Origin: Anaerostipes hadrus ATCC 29173 = JCM 17467
GTDB lineage: Bacteria > Bacillota > Clostridia > Lachnospirales > Lachnospiraceae
DNA: 64,000 nt
Reading direction: 5' to 3'
Assembly: GCF_030296915.1 (NCBI RefSeq)
Contig: NZ_AP028031.1
Span: 1,917,501-1,981,500 of the forward strand
This document shows positions 20,897 to 31,742 of the stretch, one piece after another; the stretch's first letter is position 1; the number at the start of each line of letters is the position of its first letter. The position numbers and the translations under genes are program-made. The notes under the pieces were generated by a model. That model was not told the DNA's origin, did not search any database, and saw nothing but the letters and a program-made list of their open reading frames with translations.

Positions 20897-22288
20897 TTAT
20901 TTACCCTGTAATTTCTGATCGATTGTTGCTGCTGCTTTCTTTCCTGCTCCCATGGCAAGGATAACTGTTGCTGCTCCAGTTACTGTATCTCCACCTGCGT
21001 ACACACCATCTTTGCTTGTCTCCATTGTCTCTTCGTTGACAATGATTCCACCCCACTTCTGAGTGTCAAGTCCTGGTGTTGTGTGACGGATCAGTGGGTT
21101 AGGGCTCTGTCCGATCGCAATGATGACTGTATCAACATCAAGATCATAGTTAGATCCTTCGATTGGCTGTGGAGAACGTCTTCCAGATGCATCTGGTTCA
21201 CCCAGTTCCTGTTTAATGACCTCCATGCTGCTTACCCATCCGTTTTCATCTGCTTTAATCGCAGCTGGGTTATTTAAGAATTTGAAGATAATTCCTTCTT
21301 CTTTTGCGTGATGTAATTCTTCTAAACGTGCTGGTGCTTCTTCCTCGCTACGGCGATATACGATATAAACTTCTTCTGCACCTAATCGTTTTGCTGTTCT
21401 GGCAGCATCCATTGCTACGTTACCAGCACCTACGACTGCTACTTTCTTACCAACTTTGACTGGAGTTGGGCACTCTGGGAATTTGTATCCCTTCATTAAG
21501 TTTACACGAGTCAAGAATTCATTTGCAGAATATACTCCTAAGTGGTTTTCTCCAGGAATATTTAAAAATCTTGGAAGTCCTGCTCCACTTCCTACGAAGA
21601 CTGCTTTGTATCCATCTTCCATTAATTCATCAATTGTGATAGAACGTCCAACGATAACGTTTGTCTCAATATCTACACCTAACTTCTGAACGCTTTCGAT
21701 CTCTTTTGCTACCAGATCTTTTGGCAGACGGAATTCTGGAATACCATAACTTAATACTCCACCTGGTTTATGTAATGCTTCAAAGACTGTTACATCATAA
21801 CCTTTCTTGATCAGTTCTCCGGCACATGTGATACCAGCAGGTCCACATCCGACAACTGCTACTTTCATTCCGTTCTTCTCAATATTAACTTCTGTTTCTT
21901 TGGCGTTTGCCATATGCCAGTCTGCGACGAAACGTTCCATACGTCCAATACCAACAGGCTCTCCCTTGATACCACGGACACATTTTCCTTCACACTGGTT
22001 CTCCTGTGGACATACTCGTCCGCAGATTGCAGGTAATGCATTCTCTGTTGTGATCACTTCGTATGCACCTTCAAAATCTCCTGCTGCTACTTTCTCGATA
22101 AATGCTGGAATTGGTACGTTAACCGGACATCCTCCAACACAAGGTTTATTCTTACAGTTTAAGCAACGAGCTGCTTCTTCCATTGCCATCTCTTTTGTAT
22201 ATCCAAGAGCAACTTCTTCAAAGTTCTTATTACGGACATTTGGGTCCTGTTCTGGCATAGCTACCTTCTTAAGACTCATATTTGCCAT
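20897..22288 (-). CDS. nfnB: NfnB, NADPH-binding subunit of the bifurcating NADH:ferredoxin transhydrogenase (GltD-like)
   Basis: 463-residue flavoprotein of the glutamate-synthase small-subunit family. The N-terminal ferredoxin-like part has CLNCKNKPCVGGCPVNVPIP and CGRVCPQENQCEGKC, ligands for two [4Fe-4S] clusters. Two dinucleotide folds follow: GCGPAGITCAGELIKKG for FAD and GAGNVAMDAARTAKRLG for NADPH. Directly preceded by nfnA, whose last codons contain its ribosome binding site. In NfnAB the enzyme couples reduced ferredoxin and NADH to two NADPH. A true glutamate synthase is less likely because the partner is NfnA and no large subunit is present. Confidence 0.9.
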   Translation of the reverse strand: MANMSLKKVAMPEQDPNVRNKNFEEVALGYTKEMAMEEAARCLNCKNKPCVGGCPVNVPIPAFIEKVAAGDFEGAYEVITTENALPAICGRVCPQENQCEGKCVRGIKGEPVGIGRMERFVADWHMANAKETEVNIEKNGMKVAVVGCGPAGITCAGELIKKGYDVTVFEALHKPGGVLSYGIPEFRLPKDLVAKEIESVQKLGVDIETNVIVGRSITIDELMEDGYKAVFVGSGAGLPRFLNIPGENHLGVYSANEFLTRVNLMKGYKFPECPTPVKVGKKVAVVGAGNVAMDAARTAKRLGAEEVYIVYRRSEEEAPARLEELHHAKEEGIIFKFLNNPAAIKADENGWVSSMEVIKQELGEPDASGRRSPQPIEGSNYDLDVDTVIIAIGQSPNPLIRHTTPGLDTQKWGGIIVNEETMETSKDGVYAGGDTVTGAATVILAMGAGKKAAATIDQKLQGK

Positions 22289-22291
22289 CGT

Positions 22292-23113
22292 TTACATCCC
22301 CCTTCCAATTCTACATTCATGTTCTTCTTCTCTGAACATACCCTGACGCTGCATACATTCGTCAAAGTTTACTTTAAATCCATCAAAATCTGGTCCGTCA
22401 ACACATGCGAATTTTGTTTCTCCACCGATGTTGACACGGCATCCACCGCACATTCCTGTTCCGTCGATCATGATTGGATTTAAAGATACCATAGTTGGGA
22501 TGTCATATTCTTTTGTGATCTTAACCACATTCTTCATCATGATAAGTGGCCCGATTGCGATAACTTCATCGTATTTTACTCCAGCTTTGATCTGGTCTTC
22601 TAATACTGTTGTAACGAAACCTTTGGTTCCAAGACTTCCGTCATCTGTTGCAATATATACATTATCGCAGAATTCTTCGAATAATTCCTTAAGAATAACA
22701 AATTCTGCACTCTTACCACCAATGATCACATCAACTGGTACTCCCATCTTCGCTAACTTACGAAGCTGTGGATATAATGGGGCTGCACCTACACCACCGG
22801 CTACACCGATGACACGGTCACACTTGTGCAAAGGAGCTGGCTGACCTAATGGTCCCACGAAATCCTGTACATAATCTCCTTCTGCTTTCTTGCTTAACAA
22901 TTCTGTTGTATATCCTACAACCTGATAAATGATCGTTACTGTCTCTTTCTCACGATCATAATCTGCGATCGTTAAAGGAACTCTTTCTCCATCTTCATCT
23001 ACTCGGATAATGATGAACTGTCCCGGTTCACATTTTCTTGCCACATAAGGAGCATGAATCTCCATTAACTCAACTGCCTGGTTAAGTGTCTGCTTCTTGA
23101 CAATCTTATACAC
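22292..23113 (-). CDS. nfnA: NfnA, NAD-binding FAD/[2Fe-2S] subunit
   Basis: 273-residue ferredoxin-NADP reductase-like protein of the dihydroorotate dehydrogenase electron-transfer family. FAD-binding region RVPLTIADYD, NAD-binding region GVAGGVGAAPLYPQL and a C-terminal [2Fe-2S] cluster site with MCGGCRVNIGGETKFACVDG are present. A GTG start at 23113 (VYKIVKKQ) is preferred: AAAGAGGTG precedes it and family members begin MYKIVKK. The longer ATG at 23167 lies upstream of a TATAAT-like box and has no ribosome binding site. Ends 3 bases before nfnB. Confidence 0.9.
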   Translation of the reverse strand: MYKIVKKQTLNQAVELMEIHAPYVARKCEPGQFIIIRVDEDGERVPLTIADYDREKETVTIIYQVVGYTTELLSKKAEGDYVQDFVGPLGQPAPLHKCDRVIGVAGGVGAAPLYPQLRKLAKMGVPVDVIIGGKSAEFVILKELFEEFCDNVYIATDDGSLGTKGFVTTVLEDQIKAGVKYDEVIAIGPLIMMKNVVKITKEYDIPTMVSLNPIMIDGTGMCGGCRVNIGGETKFACVDGPDFDGFKVNFDECMQRQGMFREEEHECRIGRGM

Positions 23114-23283
23114 CACGTACACCTCTTTCTTAAAATATCTTCTTTTTATTATACATGGAATCTGCACAATAAGAAAGTGTTTTTTTATTTATTTTTTGTC
23201 GACAATAAAATTATATAAAATTTTATTTCGTATTGCAATATTTAATGAAATTTTATTTTATATTTTGTTATTTTTTATGTAAA

Positions 23284-23320
23284 AAGCAGCATAACTGCTT
23301 TCTTTGCTGCCATGCTGCTT
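23284..23320 (-). terminator. Terminator after the iron alcohol dehydrogenase gene
   Basis: Minus-strand arms AAGCAGCAT and ATGCTGCTT, with a nested hairpin between them, followed by a short T tract. Confidence 0.7.
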
Positions 23321-23333
23321 ACTTTCTACATTA

Positions 23334-24488
23334 TTATAGAGCTGCTTCGTAAATACTTACAATATCTTCCTTACTCAATGGTACAAAAGATCCCTTGCAT
23401 CCATCGGCCGCTTTCTGTGCCATAATGTCAAAATATTCTTTATCAATTCCAACATCTGTTAACGTCTGTGGAAGTCCCATCTTCTTAAAGTATTCTCTTG
23501 TACATGCAATTCCTTCTTTGGCTGCTGCCATATCATCGTCATTTACAACATCCCAGACATTTCTTGCATAGTCTGCAAATTTATATGCTGTATCATCATT
23601 CAGTGCAAATTCCATCCAGTGAGGTGTTAAGATTGCTAATCCTTCTCCATGTGTGATATCATAGAATGCGCTTAATTCATGTTCCATTGGATGTACACAC
23701 CATGCGACTTCAGCTCCATATTGAATCATTCCGTTAATTGCCATACTTGCTGTCCACATCAGATTAGCTCTTGCATCATAATTGTCTGGTTCTTCTAAAG
23801 CAACAGGACCATATTTAAAACAGTTCTTTAACAGTCCTTCCGCAAATCTTGCTTGAACGTCTGCATTCTTCACATTGGTAAAGTAATTCTCGCAAATATG
23901 ACTGATGATATCTGCTGTTCCAGCCGCTGTCTGTTTTTTTGATACAGAATAGGTATATTCCGGATCAAGGATTGACATCTTTGGTTTCATATGATCACTT
24001 GCAGTTCCCCATTTTTCATTCTTTGACATATCGGAGATAACCGCAAATTTATCCATCTCTGATCCTGTGGCTGATAATGTCAGGACACTGTAAATTGGCA
24101 ATGCTTTCTTGATCCATCTTGGTGTAATAACCAGATCCCATGGATCCCCATCATAGCAAGCTCCTGCCGCTACAACCTTTGCACAGTCAATGACAGATCC
24201 TCCTCCAATAGCAAGTACCATATCGATGCTGTTTTCTTTACAAAGTTTTACACCTTCTCTAACAGATTCAATCTTTGGATTTGGTGCGATTCCTGATAAT
24301 TCAAAGATTTCCATATCTTCTTCTTTTAAAATCTTGACTGCTTCGTCATAAATTCCTGCTTTTTTGATACTTCCACCGCCATAGCATAGTAAAACTTTGT
24401 TACCGCTCTCTGAAAGTTCACTAAGATGAGAAATCTGTCCTTTTCCAAAATGAATCTTTGTTGGAATAGAATACGTAAAATTGTTCAT
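23334..24488 (-). CDS. Iron-containing alcohol dehydrogenase (butanol dehydrogenase-like)
   Basis: NAD(P)H-dependent group III alcohol dehydrogenase of 384 residues. It begins MNNFTYSIPTKIHFGKG as in BdhA/YqhD-like enzymes. Cofactor motif LAIGGGSVIDCAKVVAAG is present, and the metal-site region includes AGTADIISHICENY, HPMEHELSAFYDITHGEGLAIL and further histidines. Third gene of an aldolase-dehydrogenase-dehydrogenase operon, 27 bases after the zinc enzyme. Likely reduces an aldehyde formed in the pathway; the physiological substrate is not evident. Confidence 0.88.
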   Translation of the reverse strand: MNNFTYSIPTKIHFGKGQISHLSELSESGNKVLLCYGGGSIKKAGIYDEAVKILKEEDMEIFELSGIAPNPKIESVREGVKLCKENSIDMVLAIGGGSVIDCAKVVAAGACYDGDPWDLVITPRWIKKALPIYSVLTLSATGSEMDKFAVISDMSKNEKWGTASDHMKPKMSILDPEYTYSVSKKQTAAGTADIISHICENYFTNVKNADVQARFAEGLLKNCFKYGPVALEEPDNYDARANLMWTASMAINGMIQYGAEVAWCVHPMEHELSAFYDITHGEGLAILTPHWMEFALNDDTAYKFADYARNVWDVVNDDDMAAAKEGIACTREYFKKMGLPQTLTDVGIDKEYFDIMAQKAADGCKGSFVPLSKEDIVSIYEAAL

Positions 24489-24515
24489 GGCTACCTCCTG
24501 TTTTTAATGTTTCAT

Positions 24516-25565
24516 TTATTCTTCGTCTAACATGACACTGACCCTGTACATTCCAGGTTTGCTTGCCTCTTCATAAGCTTCTTGCAGTCTGCTTAGTGGA
24601 AATTTCTTCTCTTCTACCAATTTAGACACATCCACAACCTTGGTACTTAATGCTTGGGCAGCTTCTTTGAAGTCTTCATGATCTGCCCCGAATGTCCCGA
24701 TCAGTTCCATCTTTCTATAGTGTAACATATTTGAGTCAACTTTCAACTCTGGAACTGGATATCCTGCCGCAAATAATAACATTCTTCCATCATTTTGTTT
24801 TAACATCTCAAGTCCCTGACTGTTGGCACTGGTTGATCCAACAGCTACGATCACAGCATCTGCTCCAATTCCTTCCGTTAACTCTTTTACCTTTTCTACA
24901 GGATCACTTTCATTACAGTCTATCACTTCAAATCCCATCGCTTTGGCTGTCTCAATCTTCTTAGGAATCATCTCTGATACGATCACACGACATCCGTAAG
25001 CTTTCGCTGTCTGGGCGTTAATTAATCCCATAGTTCCTGCACCAATGACTACAACTGTTTCAAATGGCTTTAATCTTAATTTCTTTGCTCCATGAATGAC
25101 TGTTGCAAGTGGTTCCATAAATCCTGCTTCCGATGGATTTAGGTCATTCGCCACTTTATAAACTCCACTTGAATTCTTTACACAATAATTTGAAAAACCA
25201 AAGAATCCCCATTTATATCCATCTTCTGTATCATTGCGAATTTCTTCACACTGATCGATATGTCCTTCACGACAAGCAGGACAATGTCCACATCCTTCGT
25301 ATCCAGTTGCTACCATATCTCCTACTTTGAGATCTGTTACTTTTTCTCCAACCTGTTCAACGATCCCTGCTGCTTCATGTCCTCCTGCCATAGGATATCC
25401 CTGATGTTCTCGTAATCCTAACCACTGTCCATAATCTGTCGTGCAGATATTACATACTTTCATATGAAGTAATACATCATATGGCCCTACTTCTGGAAGA
25501 TCACGTTCTCTGACCTCTGCAACACCCTTTTTTACCAAACACCCAAACTTCATTTTCCTTCCCAT
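24516..25565 (-). CDS. Zinc-dependent medium-chain alcohol/polyol dehydrogenase
   Basis: About 349 residues, medium-chain dehydrogenase family. Catalytic zinc ligands are in VCNICTTDYGQW and GGHEAAGIV; the structural zinc site is CGHCPACREGHIDQC; the Rossmann motif is VIGAGTMGLINAQ. The threonine after the first Cys and the general pattern suit sorbitol/threonine-type enzymes. Start chosen at 25565 (MGRKMKFG), nine bases after GGAAG; an upstream ATG at 25592 touches its own ribosome site and a downstream ATG at 25553 is also possible. Middle gene of the aldolase operon. Confidence 0.85.
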   Translation of the reverse strand: MGRKMKFGCLVKKGVAEVRERDLPEVGPYDVLLHMKVCNICTTDYGQWLGLREHQGYPMAGGHEAAGIVEQVGEKVTDLKVGDMVATGYEGCGHCPACREGHIDQCEEIRNDTEDGYKWGFFGFSNYCVKNSSGVYKVANDLNPSEAGFMEPLATVIHGAKKLRLKPFETVVVIGAGTMGLINAQTAKAYGCRVIVSEMIPKKIETAKAMGFEVIDCNESDPVEKVKELTEGIGADAVIVAVGSTSANSQGLEMLKQNDGRMLLFAAGYPVPELKVDSNMLHYRKMELIGTFGADHEDFKEAAQALSTKVVDVSKLVEEKKFPLSRLQEAYEEASKPGMYRVSVMLDEE

Positions 25566-25648
25566 GACACTGCACTTCCTTTCAAAATTCATCCTTCTTA
25601 TCTTTATTTTTTCATATATTGATGTACCGTACCTAGACTACTCCATTG

Positions 25649-26527
25649 CTATGCTTTGTTTACACTGCCGAATAGTGTGATGTAGTGTTTTAATGCTTCT
25701 TTGTATCCTATCCTCATCTCATTAGAAAGATCAAACATATTCGCTGTTTTATTTCCAAATTCTCCAAGACTTCCATCTTTCTTCATATGATCATAGTCAA
25801 TCTGTAAGTATCCTTTTAATGTTTCTAACCCTGCATTACTTAAGTCTGTGCACAAATTAACTTTCTGAATTCCTGTCTGCACTGCTTTCTTCAGGTTATC
25901 ATCTCCTGTTCCTGATCCTCCATGAAGAACTAATGGCACTTCAACCATCTGATGCAAGTCTGCTAATAGTTCAAATTCCAGTTTTGGAGTTCCATGGTAA
26001 GTTCCGTGAGAAGTTCCAACAGATACTGCCAACGCATCTACATTTGTCTGTTTTACAAAATCAATCGCTTCTTCTTTCCTTGTAAGACCGGAATCTCTGG
26101 TCTGTTCGTATTCAAATCCCTGTCCAACATGTCCAAGTTCTGCTTCTACAGAAACTCCAACTGCATGAGCAATCTTTACGATTTCTGCAACTTCTCTGAC
26201 ATTCTCTTCAAATGTCAATGTAGAACGGTCTACCATGACAGATGTATATCCACAGCGGATTGCCTGGATGATCTCTTCAAATGGTCCTCCATGGTCTAAA
26301 TTTAATGCTGCTGTTACTTCTGGAAATTTCTTTTCATAAAAATGAACGGCATCTGATATTTCTTCAATCTGATGAATTCCAGCACCATCAATGATGACCG
26401 GTGCTTTTAATTCACTTGCTGCTTCAAAAATACTCTTTACTGTATTTAAACTCCATGCGTTTGGAGCGGCAACTCCATATCCTTCTTTCTTCGCCTGTCT
26501 TAAGATTGTTCCCATATCTGTCAGCAT
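25649..26527 (-). CDS. Class II ketose-bisphosphate aldolase
   Basis: Zinc aldolase of the FbaA/GatY/KbaY family, 292 residues. Zinc and catalytic residues are visible in LNLDHGG, VEAELGHVGQG, TSHGTYHG and LVLHGGSGTGDD. GGAGGT lies seven bases before the ATG at 26527 (MLTDMGTILRQAKK), whereas upstream in-frame ATGs would start before or inside the promoter/operator region, so the short form is preferred. With two alcohol dehydrogenases downstream, the operon probably cleaves a ketose phosphate and disposes of the aldehyde; fructose versus tagatose versus deoxy-sugar specificity cannot be read from sequence. Confidence 0.88.
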   Translation of the reverse strand: MLTDMGTILRQAKKEGYGVAAPNAWSLNTVKSIFEAASELKAPVIIDGAGIHQIEEISDAVHFYEKKFPEVTAALNLDHGGPFEEIIQAIRCGYTSVMVDRSTLTFEENVREVAEIVKIAHAVGVSVEAELGHVGQGFEYEQTRDSGLTRKEEAIDFVKQTNVDALAVSVGTSHGTYHGTPKLEFELLADLHQMVEVPLVLHGGSGTGDDNLKKAVQTGIQKVNLCTDLSNAGLETLKGYLQIDYDHMKKDGSLGEFGNKTANMFDLSNEMRIGYKEALKHYITLFGSVNKA

Positions 26528-26578
26528 AGTTTTTACCTCCATTTGTGCATATGCACCTTGTGACGTGATTTTGTTCTT

Positions 26579-26648
26579 GTTGTATTTATAATAATACAAC
26601 TCATTTGTTTTGTCAAACATTTTTCCAGCTGCATGGTCATTTGACCAT
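26579..26648 (-). promoter_or_regulatory. Promoter with two palindromic operators, aldolase operon
   Basis: TTGACA (26616-26611), 17-base spacer, TATTAT (26593-26588) on the minus strand. The inverted repeat GTTGTATT-N6-AATACAAC (26579-26600) covers the -10 region, a GntR-like operator shape. A second, perfect palindrome ATGGTCA-N2-TGACCAT (26633-26648) lies just upstream of the -35 box. The first position suggests repression and the second activation or looping; both are inferences. Confidence 0.7.
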
Positions 26649-26697
26649 ATCGCATTTTCTCAGACTGTTTTTTTGATTTATAGGATTTTTCTCTATA

Positions 26698-26741
26698 CGA
26701 AAAAAACACCTCAAAATTCTTTCGAATTCTGAGGTGTTTTT
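26698..26741 (-). terminator. Intrinsic terminator of groESL
   Basis: Hairpin with arms AACACCTCAGAATTC and GAATTTTGAGGTGTT, flanked by A and T runs on both sides, so it could work in either direction. Located downstream of groEL on the minus strand. Confidence 0.85.
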
Positions 26742-26908
26742 TTATTTAATCTTTGAGTTGCTTCGCTCCACAAGGTAACATCCCTCAACTAAGCTCATCT
26801 TTCGCCTGTGGCTCGGATTCGCTAAGGTTCTGGATGGGCTTTCTCACTAAGTTCAAACTTCACTTGTCAGCTTGTTTTCACTAAGTGTTCAATGCCAGTG
26901 TTCAATGC

Positions 26909-26909
<1 letters not shown>
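26742..26909. repeat. Spacer after groEL with degenerate CTTAGTGA repeats and a 12-bp direct repeat
   Basis: On the minus strand ACTTAGTGA occurs twice (26886-26878 and 26852-26844), with variants CCTTAGCGA (26827-26819) and GCTTAGTTGAG near 26794-26784. Next to the groEL stop the 12-mer GTGTTCAATGCC is repeated (26885-26896 and 26898-26909). No ORF. Meaning unknown; it resembles a dispersed intergenic element. Confidence 0.45.
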
Positions 26910-28552
<1,643 letters not shown>

Positions 28553-28596
28553 CTAAATTTTTTAATGAAATTAAATAATTGTGTATTATAATAAAA

Positions 28597-28869
28597 CTAT
28601 TCTACAACTGCTAAAATATCATTCTGTTTTACGATGATATATTCTTCATCTTCTAATTTTACTTCTGTTCCTGCATATTTAGAATAAATAACTTTCTGTC
28701 CTACAGAAACTTCCATCTTCACATCTTCTGTTCCAGGTCCAACTGCAACAACTTCTGCTTCCTGTGGTTTTTCCTGTGTTGCTGTTGTAAGGACGATTCC
28801 TGACTTAGTTGTTGTTTCTGCTTCCAGCTGTTTTAATACAACTCTATCTCCTAATGGTGTTAACTTCAT
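28597..28869 (-). CDS. groES: Co-chaperonin GroES
   Basis: 90 residues, normal for GroES: MKLTPLGDRVVLKQL start, central mobile loop SGIVLTTATQEKP, and a C-terminus with IVKQNDILAVVE. Forms the heptameric lid on GroEL. First gene of the operon; TAGGAGGTAATATC precedes it. Confidence 0.98.
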   Translation of the reverse strand: MKLTPLGDRVVLKQLEAETTTKSGIVLTTATQEKPQEAEVVAVGPGTEDVKMEVSVGQKVIYSKYAGTEVKLEDEEYIIVKQNDILAVVE

Positions 28870-28920
28870 AATGATATTACCTCCTAAATATATTAGAATT
28901 ATTGTTCTTTTTATCTTTTG

Positions 28921-28947
28921 TTAGCACTCGCTTATATCGAGTGCTAA
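28921..28947 (-). promoter_or_regulatory. CIRCE operator (HrcA site)
   Basis: Perfect consensus inverted repeat TTAGCACTC-N9-GAGTGCTAA, spacer GATATAAGC on the minus strand. Binds the HrcA repressor in Firmicutes and gives heat induction of groESL. Confidence 0.97.
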
Positions 28948-28960
28948 CTCTATGTTCTTT

Positions 28961-28988
28961 AGTATAACACCAGACAAAAAAAATGCAA
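28961..28988 (-). promoter_or_regulatory. Promoter of groESL
   Basis: TTGCAT (28988-28983), 16 bases, TATACT (28966-28961) on the minus strand, directly upstream of CIRCE. The -35 box lies inside the 3' arm of the preceding operon's terminator. Confidence 0.7.
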
Positions 28989-29029
28989 CCCCCTTTTTAT
29001 AAAAAATCCATAAACTGAGATTGCATTCT
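28978..29029 (-). terminator. Terminator of the EIIA/EIIB operon, overlapping the groESL promoter
   Basis: Minus-strand arms AATGCAATCTC and GGGGTTGCATT (paired with two G-U wobbles) followed by eight Ts. Its 3' arm and T tract contain the groESL -35 box and spacer. Confidence 0.65.
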
Positions 29030-29041
29030 TTGGTATTTTAC

Positions 29042-29527
29042 TTATTCTTTGATGTATTTTTTTGCTTCTTCTGAACTTCTTGTTGGAACAGTCTGGAAAT
29101 ATACATGTACATGTTTTTTGATCAGTTCATGAATAGCTTCCATCTCCATGGCATCACACGCAACTCTTCTTGCAACTGCTTTACGTTCTCCACGAATTCC
29201 CATACCTCCGATATTAAGCTGATTGATCTTGATTCCTCGTTTGATCAATTCTTCAAATACCAGTGGGGATTCTGCAATTACGATCACCCGCTCTCCATCA
29301 AAGGATGGGGCTTCTTTTAATTTCTCCGTTGCACGATCGATCCCATATACATGAATTATAAGGCCTTGGGGCGCCATCTCTTTGATCACTTTGCTTCGGA
29401 ATTTATCCTTCGCCACAACATCATCTACAATAATGATCCTGTTCGCTCTGACTTCCGGCACCCATAATGTCAAAATCTCCGTATGTATGAGCCTGTCATC
29501 AACTCTCGCTAATACAATGTTTTTCAT
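29042..29527 (-). CDS. PTS mannose/fructose/sorbose-family EIIB (orphan)
   Basis: 161-residue cytoplasmic EIIB with the phospho-His in VDDRLIHTEILTLW (H15), where transport proteins usually have RLIHGQV. Overlaps the EIIA gene by four bases (ATGA). No EIIC or EIID gene follows; a terminator comes next. It may serve a transporter encoded elsewhere or act as a phosphorylation-dependent regulator. Confidence 0.88.
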   Translation of the reverse strand: MKNIVLARVDDRLIHTEILTLWVPEVRANRIIIVDDVVAKDKFRSKVIKEMAPQGLIIHVYGIDRATEKLKEAPSFDGERVIVIAESPLVFEELIKRGIKINQLNIGGMGIRGERKAVARRVACDAMEMEAIHELIKKHVHVYFQTVPTRSSEEAKKYIKE

Positions 29528-29931
29528 TCTTCTACCTCCTTATATAATTCACGCACATCTTTCACTGTCTCTGGCGCTGCCTTAAGAAGATCTTTGCACA
29601 CCTCTTGTGCGCTCTTTCCCGCGTAACGTCCCATAACTACTTCCATCATCAACGGAAGATTGATTCCAGTTACGTGGTAGAGATCGTATTCTGACATTAA
29701 AGAAATGACCGTATTAAACGGACTTCCATAAAACAGATCTGTTAATATAAGGACTTCTTCTCCTTCTGATGTCTGTTCAATACTCTCTCTGATCTTCTCT
29801 CTCAAAGTATCCACTGATTCTTCTGGTTCAAGCCCAAATGCCTCAAGGTCTTCCTGTTCCCCTGCGATCATCTGTGCTGTATCCACAAGTCCTCTTGCAT
29901 AACTTCCATGAGATACCACGATTACCTTCAT
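29524..29931 (-). CDS. PTS mannose/fructose-family EIIA (orphan)
   Basis: 135-residue EIIA with the phospho-His in VVSHGSYARG near the N-terminus and LTDLFYGSPFNTVISL further on. Start chosen at 29931 (MKVIVVSHG), seven bases after AGAGG; the upstream ATG at 29958 adds a charged, non-homologous tail. Translationally coupled with the EIIB gene. Sits about 50 bases after glnS and is probably co-transcribed with it. Confidence 0.87.
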   Translation of the reverse strand: MKVIVVSHGSYARGLVDTAQMIAGEQEDLEAFGLEPEESVDTLREKIRESIEQTSEGEEVLILTDLFYGSPFNTVISLMSEYDLYHVTGINLPLMMEVVMGRYAGKSAQEVCKDLLKAAPETVKDVRELYKEVEE

Positions 29932-29983
29932 CAATTTTCCTCTCTTCTCTCTCATCACATCTTGCCTGTTACGACAAATTTGA

Positions 29984-31642
29984 TTAATTTGGTTTGTAAG
30001 AACTCTTTAAGCTTACAATTCTATTAAATACCATGTGTTCTTTTGTAGAATCTTTGGAATCTAAACAGAAATATCCTGTTCTCATAAACTGGAAACTGTC
30101 TTCCTTATCATATTTCTCTAACTCAGGCTCTACATATGCTTCCTTGATCACAGTCAGTGAATTTGGATTCACATTAATACTTCCATCTTCATTATATACA
30201 CCTTTTTCTTCATCTACAATGTTTTCATATAGACGGATTTCTGCTTTTTTCGCAGTTGGTACAGATACCCAATGGATCGTTCCGCGAACCTTTCTTCCAT
30301 CTGGACTGTTTCCTCCTCTGGATTCTGGATCATATGTCGCATATACACAGGTTACATTGCCGTCCTCATCTACATCGTACCCTGTACATGTCACAAAATA
30401 TGCATTCATCAGACGTACTTCATTACCTACATATAAACGACGGTATTTCTTAGGCTTTTCAATCTTGAAATCTTCTCGTTCGATATATAATTCTCTTGAA
30501 AATGGTACCTGTCTTGTTCCCATCTCTTCGTTTTCCTGATTATTTGGAACGTCAACGAGTTCCCCTTCTCCTTCTGGATAGTTTGTGATCACCAGTTTGA
30601 TCGGATCTAAGATCGCTGCCATACGTGGACGTTTTAATTTCAGATCATCACGGATGCAGTATTCAAGCATCGCTGAATCTACAGAGCTGTGGCTCTTTGC
30701 AACTCCGACAAGTTCCATAAACTTCTTGATGGATTCTGGTGTATATCCTCTTCTTCTAAGTGCTGATAATGATACCAGACGTGGATCATCCCATCCATCT
30801 ACGATTCCATCTTCTACCAGTTTCTTGATATAACGTTTTCCTGTAACAACATTTGTCAGATATAACTTCGCAAATTCGATCTGTTTTGGTGGATTCTCAA
30901 ATTCGCATTCGTTAACAACCCAGTCATACAGTGGTCTGTGATCTTCAAATTCCAGTGTACAGATAGAGTGTGTTACCCCTTCAAATGCATCCTCTAATGG
31001 ATGAGCAAAATCGTACATTGGATAAATACACCATTTGTTTCCTGTATTATGATGTTCCATTCTTGCGATACGATAAAGAATTGGATCCCTCATGTTGATA
31101 TTTCCAGATGTCATATCGATCTTGGCACGAAGAACTTTGCTTCCATCTGGGTATTTTCCTTCCTTCATCTCGCGGAATAACTGTAAGTTCTCTTCTGGTG
31201 TACGGTCACGGTATGGACTGTTCTTTCCAGGTTCTGTTAAAGTTCCTCTGTATTCTCTGATCTGTTCAGCATTCAGATCACAGACATATGCTTTTCCCTT
31301 CTTGATCAGGAATTCTGCACATTCATACATCTTGTCAAAGTAGTTGGAAGCATAATAAATATGTTCGTGATAATCTGCTCCTAACCATTCTACGTCCTCT
31401 TTAATAGAATTTACATATTCTTCCTTCTCTTTTGTTGGGTTTGTATCATCAAAACGGAAATGGAAATCTCCGCCATATTCCTGAGCCAGTCCATAGTTTA
31501 ATAAGATGGATTTTGCGTGTCCGATATGAAGATATCCGTTTGGTTCTGGTGGAAATCTTGTAACTACCTTCTTGCAATGCCCTTCTTCTATATCTTTTTC
31601 TATGATCTGTTCGATAAAATTCTTAGAAATCGTTTCTTCCAT
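29984..31642 (-). CDS. glnS: Glutaminyl-tRNA synthetase
   Basis: Class I synthetase of 552 residues. HIGH motif in [18 protein letters not shown]; the KMSKS-loop region reads [13 protein letters not shown], followed by DGWDDPRL, the clostridial variant. The C-terminal part is the GlnRS-type beta-barrel anticodon domain. Start chosen at 31642 (MEETISKNF): TGGAGGAAGAC is directly upstream, while the ATG at 31654 has no ribosome site. Both GlnRS and GltX are encoded in this window. Confidence 0.95.
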   Translation of the reverse strand: MEETISKNFIEQIIEKDIEEGHCKKVVTRFPPEPNGYLHIGHAKSILLNYGLAQEYGGDFHFRFDDTNPTKEKEEYVNSIKEDVEWLGADYHEHIYYASNYFDKMYECAEFLIKKGKAYVCDLNAEQIREYRGTLTEPGKNSPYRDRTPEENLQLFREMKEGKYPDGSKVLRAKIDMTSGNINMRDPILYRIARMEHHNTGNKWCIYPMYDFAHPLEDAFEGVTHSICTLEFEDHRPLYDWVVNECEFENPPKQIEFAKLYLTNVVTGKRYIKKLVEDGIVDGWDDPRLVSLSALRRRGYTPESIKKFMELVGVAKSHSSVDSAMLEYCIRDDLKLKRPRMAAILDPIKLVITNYPEGEGELVDVPNNQENEEMGTRQVPFSRELYIEREDFKIEKPKKYRRLYVGNEVRLMNAYFVTCTGYDVDEDGNVTCVYATYDPESRGGNSPDGRKVRGTIHWVSVPTAKKAEIRLYENIVDEEKGVYNEDGSINVNPNSLTVIKEAYVEPELEKYDKEDSFQFMRTGYFCLDSKDSTKEHMVFNRIVSLKSSYKPN

Positions 31643-31742
31643 GTCTTCCTCCATATAGTTTTTTCTATTCTGATTATAATGTATCTTCTATACACTTGCA
31701 ATCATATAATTTCTGTATCATTGTGAAATACAGATAATCCTT

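Noticed and set aside
21807..22346. 179-codon ORF antisense to nfnB/nfnA
   Set aside because: Shadow ORF; the opposite strand is clearly nfnA-nfnB.
22292..23167. ATG at 23167 as the nfnA start
   Set aside because: It lies upstream of a TATAAT-like box, lacks a ribosome site and adds a tail absent from the family; GTG at 23113 is better supported.
30033..30539. 168-codon ORF antisense to glnS
   Set aside because: Shadow of glnS, low-complexity serine-rich translation without a start signal.
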